Assembly (NCBI RefSeq): GCF_008802365.1
Contig: NZ_VZQZ01000003.1
Coordinates: forward strand, 300,138-364,137
Length of the DNA stretch: 64,000 nt
Reading direction: 5' to 3'
Source: Oryzomonas japonica
GTDB lineage: Bacteria > Desulfobacterota > Desulfuromonadia > Geobacterales > Pseudopelobacteraceae
Part shown: piece by piece, positions 17,981-26,629 of the stretch
Layout: every line of letters starts with the position of its first letter
Numbering within the stretch: position 1 is the stretch's first letter
Made by a program: the position numbers and the translations under genes
The notes under the pieces: generated by a model
The model's input: the letters and a program-made list of their open reading frames with translations, nothing else
Told to the model about the DNA's origin: nothing
Database searches by the model: none

Positions 17981-18157
17981 ATGATATTACAAAAACTTAT
18001 CGGTATCGTTTTTCTGCTGTTCGTGATCTGCTTCATCGCCATTGTGATCGAGGAGCTGTTTCTGGGAGGCAAGCGCCGGCGAAAGCTGGAGCGCCAGCGG
18101 CGGGCCGACTACGAGATGGGGGGACCGGAGAGCAAGCGGGAGGCAGGCGGATTGTGA
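17981..18157 (+). CDS. Small single-span membrane protein (58 residues)
   Basis: An ATG with an AAGGTAG ribosome site opens a 58-codon frame: a hydrophobic helix (LIGIVFLLFVICFIAIVI, about residues 6-23), then a highly basic tail (GGKRRRKLERQRR) and an acidic/Gly end. It sits between the acyl-CoA synthetase and the terminator at 18215. The protein family is not recognised; ribosome site and topology support it being real. Confidence 0.6.
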   Translation: MILQKLIGIVFLLFVICFIAIVIEELFLGGKRRRKLERQRRADYEMGGPESKREAGGL

Positions 18158-18214
18158 AACGAGGCTTGCCCATTGCATGCGCAACCGAGATGAGAAGAGA
18201 TAGAAGGTGAATGG

Positions 18215-18248
18215 AAAAGGGCGGGGGACACAATTCCCCCGCCTTTTC
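18215..18248. terminator. Bidirectional intrinsic terminator
   Basis: AAAAGG-GCGGGGG ... CCCCCGCCTTTTC hairpin between convergent units (small membrane protein and ompW). Confidence 0.85.
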
Positions 18249-18273
18249 TTGTGGTACGTGATTTTGGTTTTGA

Positions 18274-18885
18274 TTAGAAACGGTAGCCGACGCCGATGCC
18301 GAAGAGGTGCGGGTTGAGGTCGAGGTCGTACTTGTTGCCGGCGATCGTCATCTTGGTGTCGGCATTGAGATATTTGTAGTCGATGTTGAAGTAGAGGTTG
18401 TCCTTGAGTTTGAAATCCACGCCGGCCTGGGCGGCCCACCCCACGCTATTGTCAATTTGGAAGCCAGGGTCAGCGCCGTTGAGTTTTGAATTGAAGGGGA
18501 ATATAACGTTGACACCAAAACCGACATACGGGCTGATCGTATTGCCTGCCAGCGGGTGATACTTTACGGTCAGGGTGGGGGGGAGCAGCCACGTGGAACC
18601 TGCAAAGGAGTTGTTAACCTTGATATCGTTCCTGGTAACCCCGGCGATGAGCTCCGCAGATACATTCCTCAGGAAGAAATACTCCAGGTCGAGTTCGGGA
18701 ATGATGTCGTCACTCACTTTAACGTTTGCCCCCTTAAGGTTCGTGCTTTCATCCGGCTTGACGTAAATCGCCCTGATCCGCACGCCAAACTTCTGATAAT
18801 CATCCGCCGCCCCGGCCATGGTTGCCATCCCCAGCATCATTACCGCTGCCGCAACCCCTGCCACTCCTAGTAACCTTCTTCTCAT
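18274..18885 (-). CDS. ompW: OmpW-family outer-membrane protein
   Basis: A 203-residue small beta-barrel. Signal peptide about 1-27 (ending TMAGA), then OmpW features: FGVRIRAIYVKPD near the mature start, LTVKYHPLAGNTISPYVGFG in the middle and a C-terminal strand ending GIGVGYRF, with aromatic terminal Phe as required for barrel assembly. OmpW forms an eight-stranded channel for small hydrophobic solutes. The start at 18885 (MRRRLLG) follows GGGAGG; the longer frame adds an unlikely leader. Confidence 0.9.
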   Translation of the reverse strand: MRRRLLGVAGVAAAVMMLGMATMAGAADDYQKFGVRIRAIYVKPDESTNLKGANVKVSDDIIPELDLEYFFLRNVSAELIAGVTRNDIKVNNSFAGSTWLLPPTLTVKYHPLAGNTISPYVGFGVNVIFPFNSKLNGADPGFQIDNSVGWAAQAGVDFKLKDNLYFNIDYKYLNADTKMTIAGNKYDLDLNPHLFGIGVGYRF

Positions 18886-19276
18886 CAGCCTGATCCTCCC
18901 CATAATGTGGTTATTTGGGGTTTGCACCCCAATCCAGATATCGAGAACCAACAAAAAGATATATACGATTCGCTTTGTCTTTTTAGGTGAATCCTTGAGC
19001 AAAAAATGACGTAAGTCAAGAAAATTGTTTTTGTGTTATATAAAATTAATTTGGCGATACTGAAATGCTGGATCAAGGCAAAAAGACGCCATTTCAGCCC
19101 GTATCCCGAACGGCTGCCCAAAAGGGAACAGGGGCTCTCACGCTTGCATATTTCCCGTTCATGTGTAAAATTCCCCCATCCGGCGCACCGACTATGCCGT
19201 TCCCGGGGGAGCATGCCCCCGCATGTTGGAATAGTTGTTGAGATATGTCGGCAACATGCGCGTTTATGGAGGATTC
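18886..19276. other. Divergent intergenic region between ompW and the M24 peptidase
   Basis: A 391-base gap, AT-rich on the ompW side (19000-19060) where its promoter should lie. The part near 19060-19250 is GC-richer and holds no convincing gene. Confidence 0.5.
19006..19019 (-). promoter_or_regulatory. FNR/CRP-like dyad upstream of ompW
   Basis: Minus strand reads TTGACTTACGTCAT, close to the FNR-type half-site pattern TTGA-N6-TCAA with one mismatch. It lies about 120 bases upstream of ompW. ompW is FNR-regulated in enterics; here this is only a sequence suggestion. Confidence 0.35.
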
Positions 19277-20473
19277 ATGCGTTTGACCCCTGCCACCGAG
19301 TTGGAATACCGCTGCAAAATGCTGCAAAATCATATGGCCGCCGAGGGGTTGGATGCCATTATCATCGCCCAGAATGCCGACCTCTTTTATTTCACCGGGA
19401 CCGTCCAGAGCGGCTGCCTTTACGTCCCCGCCCACGGGCAGCCGCTGTACCTCGTGCGCCGGGACGCCGCCAGGGCACGCATGGAGTCGGGGCTGAAAGA
19501 GGTGTTGCCCTTCGGTTCTCCCAAGGACATCCCCCAGTTGGCGGCCGGCCACGGCTACCCCGAGCCGAAGAAGATCGGCATGGAGTTCGATGTGCTGCCG
19601 GTCGCTCTTTTCGAACGCTATCGCAAGGTCTTCCCCAATGCGCAATTCAGCGATGCCACGCCGCTGATCCGCTTGGTGCGCATGATCAAGAGCCACTACG
19701 AGATCCATCTGATGAAGGACGCGGCAGACCAGGTGGACAAGGTGACGCGCCGGGTGCGGGACGTGCTCCGCGAGGGGATGAGCGACCTGGAGCTGGCGGC
19801 CGAGCTTGAGCATACGGCTCGCTTGAACGGCCACCTGGGGCTGATACGGATGCGGGTCTTTAATGGGGAAATGCTCTTCGGGCACACCTTTTCCGGCACG
19901 GATAGCGCCGTGCCGGCCTATACCGATACCCCCTTCGGCGGTGTGGGGCCCAGTCCCTGTTTCGGGCAGGGCGCGAGCTACAAGCCGATCAGCCGCAACG
20001 AGCCGATCATTGTCGATTTTGCCGGGAGCTTTGACGGCTATCTGGTGGACCAGACCCGTATCTTTGCCCTTGGCGGCCTCTCCGACCGCCTGCGCAAGGG
20101 ATATGACGACATGCTCCGGGTGCAGGAGTTGATGAAGCAAATCGTCGTTGTGGGCGCTCCGTGGGGTGAGGTGTACGACCGGTGCCTGGCCCTGGCGGTG
20201 GAGATGGGGTATGCCGACAGTTTCATGGGAGCCAAAGGCTCACAGGTTTCCTTCATCGGCCATGGCCTGGGGGTCGAGATCGATGAATATCCTTTTATTG
20301 CGCGTGGATTTCAGGACATGACATTCCAGGTGGGGATGGCCTTTGCCTTTGAACCCAAGGTGGTCTTTCCGGGAGAGGGGGCGGTCGGTATCGAAAACAC
20401 CTTCTATATCAGCGATGAGGGGCTCAAACAATTGACCTATTCGAGTGAAGAACTGGTGATCCTGTCTCGCTAG
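19277..20473 (+). CDS. M24-family metallopeptidase (Xaa-Pro aminopeptidase/dipeptidase type)
   Basis: A 398-residue protein with a creatinase-like N-terminal domain (about 1-150) and a pita-bread catalytic domain. All five expected metal ligands are visible: two Asp in IVDFAGSFDGYLVDQTRI, His in FIGHGLGVEIDEYP, Glu in FAFEPKVVFPG and Glu in GIENTF. It should cleave peptides next to proline in the cytoplasm. The start at 19277 follows GGAGG. Confidence 0.9.
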   Translation: MRLTPATELEYRCKMLQNHMAAEGLDAIIIAQNADLFYFTGTVQSGCLYVPAHGQPLYLVRRDAARARMESGLKEVLPFGSPKDIPQLAAGHGYPEPKKIGMEFDVLPVALFERYRKVFPNAQFSDATPLIRLVRMIKSHYEIHLMKDAADQVDKVTRRVRDVLREGMSDLELAAELEHTARLNGHLGLIRMRVFNGEMLFGHTFSGTDSAVPAYTDTPFGGVGPSPCFGQGASYKPISRNEPIIVDFAGSFDGYLVDQTRIFALGGLSDRLRKGYDDMLRVQELMKQIVVVGAPWGEVYDRCLALAVEMGYADSFMGAKGSQVSFIGHGLGVEIDEYPFIARGFQDMTFQVGMAFAFEPKVVFPGEGAVGIENTFYISDEGLKQLTYSSEELVILSR

Positions 20474-20492
20474 CGCGCCTATAAAATTTTTG

Positions 20493-20520
20493 TTGCATTT
20501 TGTCAAGGCTTTGGTATAAC
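20493..20520 (+). promoter_or_regulatory. Candidate sigma-70 promoter of citrate synthase
   Basis: TTGCAT (20493-20498), 16-base spacer, TATAAC (20515-20520), about 150 bases upstream of the citrate synthase start. Confidence 0.5.
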
Positions 20521-20669
20521 TACGACACTTCTTAATTGTATACAGTATCCTAAAAAAATATTTTTGGATTGGGTAGACGACCGTTTCGGTTGGTTTTTAC
20601 TGGTATCGAAGAGTCCGGCTCACACTGCTGATCTCAGTTTAATCCTCACAACGAAAGGAGAGTACCAAC

Positions 20670-21995
20670 ATGGCATTGAAAGAGACACTCAAGCAGAAGA
20701 TTGAGGAACACCGCCCCCGTACCACCAAGCTTACCAAGGAGTTCGGCAAGGTGATCATCGATCAGGTGACCATCGAACAATGCATCGGCGGCGCCCGCGA
20801 TATCCGCAGCCTCGTCACCGACATCTCCTATCTCGATCCCCAGGAAGGCATCCGTTTCCGCGGCAAGACCATCCCCGAGACCTTTGCGGCGCTGCCCAAG
20901 GCCGCCGGTTCGGCCTACCCGACCGTTGAGTCCTTCTGGTACTTTCTGCTGACCGGCGACGTGCCGACCGACGCCCAGGTCGCCGAAGTCGCAGCCGAGT
21001 GGAAGACGCGCCAAGCGGTTCCCGAGTACGTCTTCACCGCCATTCGCGCCCTGCCCAGGGACAGCCATCCCATGGTCATGCTCTCGGTCGGCATCATGGC
21101 CCTGCAGAAAGAGTCCAAGTTTGCCGCTTTCTACAACTCCGGCAAATTCAACAAAATGGTCGCCTGGGAATCGGTCTATGAAGATGCCAGCGACATCGTG
21201 GCGCGTATCCCCATTATCGCCGCCTTCATCTACAACCTGAAGTACAAGGGCGACAAGCAGATCGCCATTGACCCGACTCTCGACATGGGTGCCAACTTCG
21301 CCCACATGATCGGGCAGAGCGATCAGTACAAGGATGTGGCACGCATGTACTTCATCCTGCACTCCGACCATGAGTCCGGCAACGTCTCGGCCCACACCAC
21401 CCACTTGGTGCATTCGGCCCTGTCCGACCCCTACTATGCCTATGCCGCCGGCCTGAACGGCTTGGCCGGCCCGCTGCACGGCCTGGCCAACCAGGAGGTC
21501 CTGGGCTGGATCATGGAATTCCAGAAAAAACTCAATGGTGCCGAGCCGACCAAGGAAAACGTCACCAAGGCCCTCTGGGACACCCTCAATGCCGGCCAGG
21601 TTGTTCCGGGCTACGGCCACGCCGTTCTGCGCAAGACCGACCCGCGTTACACCGCCCAGCGCGAGTTCTGCCTCAAGACGCCGGGCCTCAAGGACGACCC
21701 GCTGTTCAAGCTGGTTGCCATGATCTTCGAAACGGCGCCGGGCGTCCTCACCGAGCACGGCAAGACCAAAAACCCCTGGCCGAACGTCGATGCCCAATCC
21801 GGCGTCATTCAGTGGTACTACGGCGTCAAGGAATGGGACTTCTACACCGTTCTGTTCGGCGTTGGCCGCGCCTTGGGCTGCATGGCCAACATCACCTGGG
21901 ACCGCGGTCTGGGCTACGCCATCGAGCGTCCCAAGTCCGTTACCACCGCCATGTTGGAGAAGTGGGCCGCCGATGGTGGGCGCCAGCTGTCCTGA
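20670..21995 (+). CDS. gltA: Citrate synthase, eukaryote-like type
   Basis: A 441-residue enzyme condensing acetyl-CoA and oxaloacetate to citrate. It resembles mitochondrial-type synthases: VTDISYLDPQEGIRFRG, FWYFLLTGDVPT, the His-containing SDHESGNVSAHTTHLV, LNGLAGPLHGLANQEVLGW and VPGYGHAVLRKTDPRYTAQ. Geobacteraceae are known to carry this eukaryote-like citrate synthase family, used for acetate oxidation. A strong AAGGAGAG ribosome site precedes the ATG and a terminator follows. Confidence 0.96.
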   Translation: MALKETLKQKIEEHRPRTTKLTKEFGKVIIDQVTIEQCIGGARDIRSLVTDISYLDPQEGIRFRGKTIPETFAALPKAAGSAYPTVESFWYFLLTGDVPTDAQVAEVAAEWKTRQAVPEYVFTAIRALPRDSHPMVMLSVGIMALQKESKFAAFYNSGKFNKMVAWESVYEDASDIVARIPIIAAFIYNLKYKGDKQIAIDPTLDMGANFAHMIGQSDQYKDVARMYFILHSDHESGNVSAHTTHLVHSALSDPYYAYAAGLNGLAGPLHGLANQEVLGWIMEFQKKLNGAEPTKENVTKALWDTLNAGQVVPGYGHAVLRKTDPRYTAQREFCLKTPGLKDDPLFKLVAMIFETAPGVLTEHGKTKNPWPNVDAQSGVIQWYYGVKEWDFYTVLFGVGRALGCMANITWDRGLGYAIERPKSVTTAMLEKWAADGGRQLS

Positions 21996-22021
21996 TCCGA
22001 TTTTTTCATGAAAAGAAGCAG

Positions 22022-22050
22022 GGGGATGCGGCAGCGCATCCCCTTTTTTT
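22022..22050 (+). terminator. Intrinsic terminator after citrate synthase
   Basis: GGGGATGCG / CGCATCCCC stem with four-base loop followed by seven T. Confidence 0.92.
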
Positions 22051-22060
22051 ATTTTCAGAC

Positions 22061-22088
22061 TTGCAAAACTGCAAAAATAAGGTATAAA
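22061..22088 (+). promoter_or_regulatory. Candidate sigma-70 promoter of desulfoferrodoxin
   Basis: TTGCAA (22061-22066), 16-base spacer, TATAAA (22083-22088) in an AT-rich stretch directly after the citrate synthase terminator. Confidence 0.45.
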
Positions 22089-22277
22089 AGATAATAATTG
22101 TCGTATTTGCTGATGCAGTGATTCAAAGACAGAAATTGCGGATATGGCGGGACAAAATGCCCCGAGCTCTGTCCGGTCCGTATTCATTCCATAGCCCTTT
22201 TTGAACCGTTGGGCGAAAACCGGTAACCCACTGCCTGGAAACAGGTATCAACAACAACACACAGGAGGAATACCATC

Positions 22278-22658
22278 ATGCCGAAGCTTCTTGAAATCTA
22301 CAAATGCGAACATTGCGGCAATATCGTCGAGATCGTCCACGGCGGCGGCGCTCCGCTGCACTGCTGCGGCGAGCCGATGAAGCAGTTGACGGAAAACACC
22401 GTTGATGCTGCCAAGGAAAAACATGTGCCGGTTATCGAAATCGGCGACGGCATCGTCAAGGTCACGGTGGGCAGCGTGCCCCACCCCATGGAGGAGAAAC
22501 ATTACATCGAGTGGATTGAACTTGTCGCCGACGGCAAGGCCTACCGCCAGGCCCTTAAACCGGGCGATGTGCCGACCGCCACGTTCAACATCACCGCCAC
22601 CAGCCTGACGGCCCGTGAACTGTGCAATCTGCACGGCCTCTGGTCTGCCCAGGCCTGA
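22278..22658 (+). CDS. dfx: Desulfoferrodoxin (superoxide reductase)
   Basis: A 126-residue 2Fe-superoxide reductase reducing superoxide to peroxide without making O2, a typical defence of anaerobes. The N-terminal desulforedoxin centre uses Cys10, Cys13, Cys29 and Cys30 (CEHC, HCC). The catalytic His4-Cys centre is visible as [19 protein letters not shown] and the terminal CNLHGLW. A GGAGG ribosome site precedes the ATG; promoter and terminator make it a single-gene unit. Confidence 0.96.
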   Translation: MPKLLEIYKCEHCGNIVEIVHGGGAPLHCCGEPMKQLTENTVDAAKEKHVPVIEIGDGIVKVTVGSVPHPMEEKHYIEWIELVADGKAYRQALKPGDVPTATFNITATSLTARELCNLHGLWSAQA

Positions 22659-22687
22659 TGCGGCAGCGGTAAAATACATAAAAATCA

Positions 22688-22719
22688 AAGCCCGCCGGGG
22701 ATTCCGACGGGCTTTTTTT
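22688..22719 (+). terminator. Intrinsic terminator after desulfoferrodoxin
   Basis: AAGCCCG / CGGGCTT stem followed by a run of T. Confidence 0.85.
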
Positions 22720-22735
22720 CTCTCGGGGGGACACC

Positions 22736-23017
22736 GTGAACAGACAAGCCGCCATGGCATGCCGCGCAGGATGCGCTGCCTGCTGCATAGCACCTTCGAT
22801 TTCCTCGCCGATCCCGGGCATGGACGACGGCAAGCCGGCTGGGGTGCGTTGCGTGCAACTGACGCCCGACAACCACTGTGGCCTCTTTGGCCGCCCCGAA
22901 CGTCCACCCGTCTGCACCAGCCTGCAGCCGAGCCTCGATATGTGCGGCCATGACGAACGGGAAGCGATGGAGCTTCTGTCGCGGATGGAACTGTTTACGC
23001 TGCCTGGCCGTTGTTGA
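22736..23017 (+). CDS. YkgJ-family cysteine-cluster protein
   Basis: A 93-residue cytoplasmic protein starting with GTG after GGGGGA. The cysteine pattern CRAGCAACC near residue 9 with later CVQL, HCGLFG, PVC and MCG matches the YkgJ/UPF0153 zinc- or iron-sulfur-chelating family. The biochemical role of that family is not established. It lies right after the dfx terminator. Confidence 0.75.
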   Translation: MNRQAAMACRAGCAACCIAPSISSPIPGMDDGKPAGVRCVQLTPDNHCGLFGRPERPPVCTSLQPSLDMCGHDEREAMELLSRMELFTLPGRC

Positions 23018-23130
23018 CAAACATTTTATTGACATTGTTGGCCTGAATGGTGTTCAAGCATAGTTCGTAGGCCGTATCTTTTTGGCGGGGCGTTCGCGGG
23101 ATGCGTCGGCAATCATACCTCCGGGAGTCG

Positions 23131-23685
23131 ATGGTGACACAGCGTCGTGAGATTACTCATAGCGAGCTTTTCTGGGGATTCAACCAAATCGCCCTGTCGG
23201 GGTTCGGCGGTGTCATGGCATGGGCTCGCCGTGCTATCGTCGAAGAACGGGAGTGGCTCTCCTCCGAGGAATTCACCACCCTGTTCGGCCTGTGCCAGTT
23301 CATGCCCGGACCGAACATCGTCAACCTCTCGGTCTGCATCGGGGCTCGCTTCCAGGGCGCCAGCGGCGCCGTTGTCTCGCTGCTCGGTCTGCTGCTCGCA
23401 CCGTTTGTCATCATCATCGCGCTTGGGGCGCTCTACGGCAGGTTTGGTGAGTTGCCCGCGATCCAGGCCATGCTGCGCGGCATCGCCGCCGTCGCGGCAG
23501 GCCTGATCCTGGCCATGGGGGTGCGGATGGCGGCCGACCTCTTGAAACGGCCATTCCTGATGATTTTCAGCGTCGCGATCCTGGTGGCGGTGGTTTTTCT
23601 TCACTGGCCCCTGGTCATGGTCATGTTTGGTTTGGCCCCGTTCAGCATGTGGGTTGCGGCGCGCCGGTACTGTAGCGCGCCATGA
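23131..23685 (+). CDS. Short-chain chromate transporter subunit 1 (ChrA N-domain)
   Basis: A 184-residue integral membrane protein of the CHR family: ELFWGFNQIALSGFGGVMAW, then LCQFMPGPNIVNLSVCIGARF, and about five to six helices. Short CHR proteins are encoded as pairs that together form one ChrA-like anion transporter, associated with chromate efflux. The ATG at 23131 follows GGGAG closely; an alternative ATG lies at 23101. Overlaps subunit 2 by 4 bases. Confidence 0.88.
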   Translation: MVTQRREITHSELFWGFNQIALSGFGGVMAWARRAIVEEREWLSSEEFTTLFGLCQFMPGPNIVNLSVCIGARFQGASGAVVSLLGLLLAPFVIIIALGALYGRFGELPAIQAMLRGIAAVAAGLILAMGVRMAADLLKRPFLMIFSVAILVAVVFLHWPLVMVMFGLAPFSMWVAARRYCSAP

Positions 23686-24203
23686 ACATAATCGTCGAGA
23701 TCACACTCCAATTCGGGATGCTCTCCCTGGTTGCCTTTGGCGGTGCCGGCGCGGTGCTGCCCGAGTTGCACCGGCTGGCGGTGGAGACCCACCACTGGAT
23801 GAACGACGCCACCTTTGCCCACCTGGTGGCCATCTCCCAGGCCACGCCGGGGCCCAATGCGATTATCGCCACCCTGATCGGCTGGCATGTGGCGGGACTG
23901 TCCGGCGCCCTGGCCGCCACGACGGCCATGTGCGGCCCTTCGAGCCTGCTGATCTACTTTTTCATGCGCTTCTGGGAGAAAATCCACGGCACGCGCTGGC
24001 GGCTCATCATCCAGACCGGCATCTCGCCCCTGGCGATCGGCCTGGTCCTGGCAAGCGGCTGCATCATCACCCGTGGAGCCGATGCAAGCTGGGGGGGCTA
24101 CGGCCTCACGGCGGCAACCGTGCTGATCGTCCTGAACAGCCGGTGGAACCCGCTATGGCTGATCGGGGCCGGCGCGATGTTGGGACTGGCCGGCGTCATC
24201 TGA
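23682..24203 (+). CDS. Short-chain chromate transporter subunit 2 (ChrA C-domain)
   Basis: A 173-residue membrane protein with the second CHR half signature: LVAFGGAGAVLPELHR and ISQATPGPNAIIATLIGWHVAGL. The start overlaps the stop of subunit 1 (ATGA), so the two are coupled and probably made one to one. The natural substrate may be chromate or a sulfate-like anion. Confidence 0.88.
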   Translation: MNIIVEITLQFGMLSLVAFGGAGAVLPELHRLAVETHHWMNDATFAHLVAISQATPGPNAIIATLIGWHVAGLSGALAATTAMCGPSSLLIYFFMRFWEKIHGTRWRLIIQTGISPLAIGLVLASGCIITRGADASWGGYGLTAATVLIVLNSRWNPLWLIGAGAMLGLAGVI

Positions 24204-24293
24204 GCGGGGCGGGCACTCGCCACCTTTTTTACACTCTCTTTTATTCCCGCCTCCCTTTACACCTGCCCGCGGCTCATGTATCATCATGCCATC

Positions 24294-25451
24294 ATGAAGC
24301 GCATCCTAACGTTTTACATAATCCGCGAAATCGCCTCACTCTTCCTGCTCGGCATCGCGGTTTTCACCCTGATCCTGTTGATGGGGAGGCTGATCAAACT
24401 CACCGATCTGGTCATCTCCCGCGGCGTGCCCCTGGCGGATATCAGCCGGATGATCCTGTACCTGATGCCCTCGTTTCTGGTGTTCACGATCCCCATGGCC
24501 TTTCTTTTGGCGGTGTTGCTGGCCTTTGGCCGCCTTTCGGCCGATAACGAGATCACGGTGATGAAATCCGGCGGACTCAGCCTGGTGCAGATCATGCCGC
24601 CGGTGCTGCTGTGCGGCGTAGTTGCCGTGTTGTTGACCCTTGCCGCCAGCATCGTCGGCGTTCCCTGGGGGAACAGCGCCTTCAAACGCATCAGTTTCGA
24701 GATGTTGAAGCAGAACGTGGCTGTGACGATCCGCGAGAAGGTGTTCTGGGACGAAATCCCGGGCATTATCCTCTATACCGACCATTACGACGAACAGAGC
24801 CACACCCTTAAGGGGGTCGTCATCCACGACGGCCGCGACCAGGCGCGTCCCATGACCATCTTTGCCGCCAGCGGAAATGTCGGCTGCACGCCCAATCAGC
24901 AGGATATCTGCCTGGTGCTCAACAACGGCAGCATCCACGCGGCAGGCAAGGGAGACGGGTACCGGCTGGTCAATTTCGGGGAGTACGCCATGACCGTGGC
25001 CGGTCCCGGCAAAGGGGGGGGGATCGGTCGCAATGAACTGGATATGGGGATCGGTGAGTTGCGGCAGCAGATCGACAACCCTGCAACTCCCAAGGCGACC
25101 CGCCTCAAGATGGCGGCCGAACTCCAGAGCCGTTTCGCTTTTCCGTTCGCCTCCCTGGTGTTCGCCGTCGTAGCCGTGCCGCTGGGCATCCAGAACCGCC
25201 GTTCGGGCAAATCCGCCGGTTTTTCCGTCAGCATCGCCATCCTGCTGGCCTACTATGTGCTCCTCTCGCTTCTGCGGACCTTGGCGGAACGGGGAACGCT
25301 GCCGGCGGAACTGGCGCTCTGGCTCCCCAATGTGATCTTTCTGGCCGTGGGATGGCACTTTCTGCGGATGGCATCCCTGGAACGCAGTATCTGGACAGCC
25401 GTTCAGAATGTGCTCTTGACCCTGATCGGGAGGAGGAACGCCGTTCGATGA
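24294..25451 (+). CDS. lptF: LPS export ABC transporter permease LptF
   Basis: A 385-residue inner-membrane permease of the LptB2FG exporter that extracts LPS and passes it to LptC. YjgP/YjgQ layout: three N-terminal helices (FYIIREIASLFLLGIAVFTLILL first), a periplasmic beta-jellyroll (about 130-265), and three C-terminal helices after FAFPFASLVFAVVAVPLGIQ. Overlaps lptG by 4 bases. The start MKRILTF at 24294 was preferred to the upstream ATG. Confidence 0.93.
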   Translation: MKRILTFYIIREIASLFLLGIAVFTLILLMGRLIKLTDLVISRGVPLADISRMILYLMPSFLVFTIPMAFLLAVLLAFGRLSADNEITVMKSGGLSLVQIMPPVLLCGVVAVLLTLAASIVGVPWGNSAFKRISFEMLKQNVAVTIREKVFWDEIPGIILYTDHYDEQSHTLKGVVIHDGRDQARPMTIFAASGNVGCTPNQQDICLVLNNGSIHAAGKGDGYRLVNFGEYAMTVAGPGKGGGIGRNELDMGIGELRQQIDNPATPKATRLKMAAELQSRFAFPFASLVFAVVAVPLGIQNRRSGKSAGFSVSIAILLAYYVLLSLLRTLAERGTLPAELALWLPNVIFLAVGWHFLRMASLERSIWTAVQNVLLTLIGRRNAVR

Positions 25452-26527
25452 CGATCCTCGCCCGCTACATAGCAATGGCCTGGCTGCGCCTCCTGGCCCT
25501 CTGCCTGGGGAGTTTCGTGGCCGTGTACCTGGTGCTGGACATGATGGACAAGATACCGCGCTTCATCCGTGCCGGCGGCTCGGGCGGGGACATCCTGCGG
25601 TTCTTTGTCTGGAAACTGCCGGAAATGGTCGGCCAGACCGCCTCGTTTTCGATCCTGATGGCGACCCTGCTGACCCTGGGGATGTTCTCCCGCAACAGCG
25701 AGATCATCGCCATGCGCAGTTGCGGGATCAGCCTGCTGCGCATTTCGTTCCCCATGCTGTTTTTGGGGCTGGTTGCCAGCTTTGTGCTGCTTCTAAACGC
25801 CGAACTAGTGGTGCCCGGCAGCTACGAACGTATGGAGCGGATCGAGCGGGTCGATATCCGCAAGCTGGGCGTCAATGCGGTATTCAGACGCAACAATATC
25901 TGGTTCCGTTCCGACAACCAAATCCTTCAGGCCCGCCTGTTCGACCCCCAGGCCAAGGTGCTGCGGGGGGTCACCCTCTGGAAGCTGGACGGTTCCATGA
26001 ACCCGACCAGCCGTATCGATGCCGGATCGGCCGAATTCCATGACGGGCGCTGGACCCTGAAAGACGTGGTGACGAAGGATTTCAGCCAGGGGCACGGGTA
26101 TGTGGCCCAGCGGGCCCGCAGTATGGATGTGGCCCTGAATCTGAAATTGGACGATCTGCGCGTCCTGGACAACAATGCCGACAACCTGAGTTACCGGAAG
26201 CTCAAGGAGTATGCCGATAATCTGCAAAACGGCGGTTATCAGGCCTTTCGTTACCTGACCATGATGCACACCAAGCTTTCCGGGCCGTTTGCGGCCTTTG
26301 TGATGGTTATCCTGGGCATTCCGTTTGCATTCAGGAACAGCCGTTCGGGCGGCGCCGCTCTCGGGATCGGGGCCAGTATCGGCATCGGTTTCGCCTATTT
26401 TGTGGTCAATGCCGTGCTGCTTTCCTACGGGCGCAGCGGGGTGCTGCCGCCCTTGGTTGCGGCCTGGGGAGCCAATATCATCTTCTGCCTGAGCGGGGTG
26501 TGGTTGGCCATGTCCGTGAAGAATTGA
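25448..26527 (+). CDS. lptG: LPS export ABC transporter permease LptG
   Basis: A 359-residue partner of LptF with the same six-helix/jellyroll layout: YIAMAWLRLLALCLGSFVAV at the start, the coupling-helix segment MFSRNSEIIAMRSCGISLLR near residue 80, and C-terminal helices after GPFAAFVMVILGIPFAF. ATGA overlap with lptF indicates coupled translation. lptB, lptC and lptA are elsewhere. Confidence 0.93.
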   Translation: MTILARYIAMAWLRLLALCLGSFVAVYLVLDMMDKIPRFIRAGGSGGDILRFFVWKLPEMVGQTASFSILMATLLTLGMFSRNSEIIAMRSCGISLLRISFPMLFLGLVASFVLLLNAELVVPGSYERMERIERVDIRKLGVNAVFRRNNIWFRSDNQILQARLFDPQAKVLRGVTLWKLDGSMNPTSRIDAGSAEFHDGRWTLKDVVTKDFSQGHGYVAQRARSMDVALNLKLDDLRVLDNNADNLSYRKLKEYADNLQNGGYQAFRYLTMMHTKLSGPFAAFVMVILGIPFAFRNSRSGGAALGIGASIGIGFAYFVVNAVLLSYGRSGVLPPLVAAWGANIIFCLSGVWLAMSVKN

Positions 26528-26629
26528 GCCTGATCGACCACGCATTCCGTCAGGGCGCGGCATGCGCCCCGTCAGTCCCCCTTTGACAGGTTACGCATCC
26601 TGTCGCCGAAAGCCGCAAGGAGGCCGTAC

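Noticed and set aside
20646..22187. 513-residue minus-strand frame opposite citrate synthase
   Set aside because: Antisense shadow of gltA with atypical composition.
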